28,401 bases of DNA from Candidatus Poribacteria bacterium. GTDB taxonomy: Bacteria; Poribacteria; WGA-4E; UBA9662. The stretch covers positions 22,992 through 51,392 of the forward strand of contig PACG01000226.1 of NCBI GenBank assembly GCA_002699335.1. The letters run 5' to 3'. Shown in pieces: positions 27,654-28,401 of this stretch (position 1 is the stretch's first letter; each line of letters starts with the position of its first letter). The notes under the pieces are model-generated. The model had not been told where the DNA came from. It made no database searches and worked only from the letters and a program-made list of their open reading frames with translations. Position numbers and translations under genes: made by a program.

Positions 27654-28401
27654 ATGAAAAATTACTTCAAAACGACAATAGTAATAGTCGCTGCTTGTAT
27701 TGTGTCCGCCGGCTTTCTTACACCGATCTGCTGGTCAGCCGAAAGCGAACTGGTTCTTTATTTCCCTCTGGATGAAGGTAAAGGAAACTCGGTCAAGGGT
27801 CTTTCCGACCACAAGCATGTAGGGAAGTTCGAGGGGAAACCGAAGTGGGCTGACGGCAAGTTTGGCAAAGCGCTCGAATTTGACGGGGCTAGCCATGTGC
27901 AAATTCCCTTAACCAAAGCCCTCGAATCTCTGAATAAAGACTTTACGGTTGAGTTCTGGGTCAAAAAGTCAGACAAACAGGCTGGTACCTGGAATTACAT
28001 GGTAGCGGCGGACCGGGTTCGTTGGGCTGTAATCTACAATTCCGACCAGAGTGTGTACGTCTGGGCCTCTAATCCGGGTTGGTCGATGCAAGCCAAAACT
28101 AAGGAACCACTTCCCAAAGAGTGGACGCATATCGCTGTTACTTTCGATACTAAAGATGCCGTCAAGATCCGATTCAATGGGCAAGTCAAAGCCGAAAGCG
28201 GTTCCAAACCAAACGAAACCATTCCGATTCAGCAGTGCTACCAAATTGGGTCGATCGCCACCGGTGGTGGCTGTCCAGCCGGAGAACAGAAATTTACTGG
28301 CCTCCTCGATGATCTAGTGATCTATAAAGGGATTTTGAGTGAAGCTGAAATCAAACGGGATATCGAAGGCAGTGATGTTGGTGGGTTAGCGGTTGGTCCC
28401 A
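27654..28401 (+). CDS. Exported LamG/concanavalin-like domain protein, C-terminus beyond window
   Basis: The frame runs from the ATG at 27654 to the window edge, 249 residues so far. A signal peptide (TIVIVAACIVSAGFLTP, cleavage near residue 28) is followed by one LamG/Laminin_G_3 domain: LVLYFPLDEGKGN, AVIYNSDQSVYVW, EWTHIAVTFD, FTGLLDDLVIYKGILS. These jelly-roll domains bind glycans or other surface ligands. After the domain comes VGGLAVGP; from memory, a similar tail follows LamG domains in many Poribacteria proteins. AAAGGA lies 9 bases before the ATG. Single gene with its own promoter. Confidence 0.9.
   Translation, partial: MKNYFKTTIVIVAACIVSAGFLTPICWSAESELVLYFPLDEGKGNSVKGLSDHKHVGKFEGKPKWADGKFGKALEFDGASHVQIPLTKALESLNKDFTVEFWVKKSDKQAGTWNYMVAADRVRWAVIYNSDQSVYVWASNPGWSMQAKTKEPLPKEWTHIAVTFDTKDAVKIRFNGQVKAESGSKPNETIPIQQCYQIGSIATGGGCPAGEQKFTGLLDDLVIYKGILSEAEIKRDIEGSDVGGLAVGP

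Overview
The window looks like a chromosomal segment of a Gram-negative (diderm) bacterium: it carries the Kdo transferase gene waaA, an outer-membrane beta-barrel protein and two lipoproteins. The mix of sulfatases, PhyH-type dioxygenases, a LamG-domain exported protein, glycan-active enzymes and a large VWA membrane protein is typical of sponge- or marine-associated Poribacteria and relatives. That placement is my inference from gene content, not a phylogeny. The genetic code appears standard, apart from one in-frame UGA that is probably read as selenocysteine.

Layout. 1-4241 (minus): an alpha/beta hydrolase and a sulfatase-like enzyme form an operon, followed by a disrupted tyrosine-phosphatase gene and a Cys-type sulfatase that runs off the left edge. 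4262-7276: a decaying stretch holding an IS4/IS701-type transposase remnant, a GH9-like remnant and a sialidase-like gene broken by frameshifts. 7436-8644: an intact class III aminotransferase. 8762-9835 (minus): an exported thioredoxin-fold/TPR protein whose first active-site Cys codon is UGA, with a SECIS-like stem-loop just downstream. 10075-11589 (minus): a GH51 arabinofuranosidase broken by several frameshifts. 11685-17731 (minus): a PhyH dioxygenase, a VWA membrane protein, an outer-membrane barrel protein and an NRAMP-related transporter. 17732-19123: a gene-free stretch with two strong inverted repeats. 19124-20620: a broken Gfo/Idh/MocA oxidoreductase, then a GNAT acetyltransferase. 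20621-22283: mostly gene-free, with a PD40 propeller fragment. 22284-28401: a second PhyH dioxygenase, waaA-trxA, a FetAB-like ABC exporter, two lipoproteins in an operon, and the start of a LamG protein.

Pattern. About 5,500 codons of housekeeping, envelope and enzyme genes read through with no frameshift. In contrast, about 5.7 kb of mostly glycan-related genes (GH9, sialidase, GH51, Gfo/Idh/MocA), plus the phosphatase and transposase, carry many frameshifts and stops. This uneven distribution argues for real gene decay rather than uniform sequencing error. The TPR/thioredoxin gene stands apart: its only interruption is one UGA, exactly at a redox-active cysteine. It is the strongest candidate for something new in this window.
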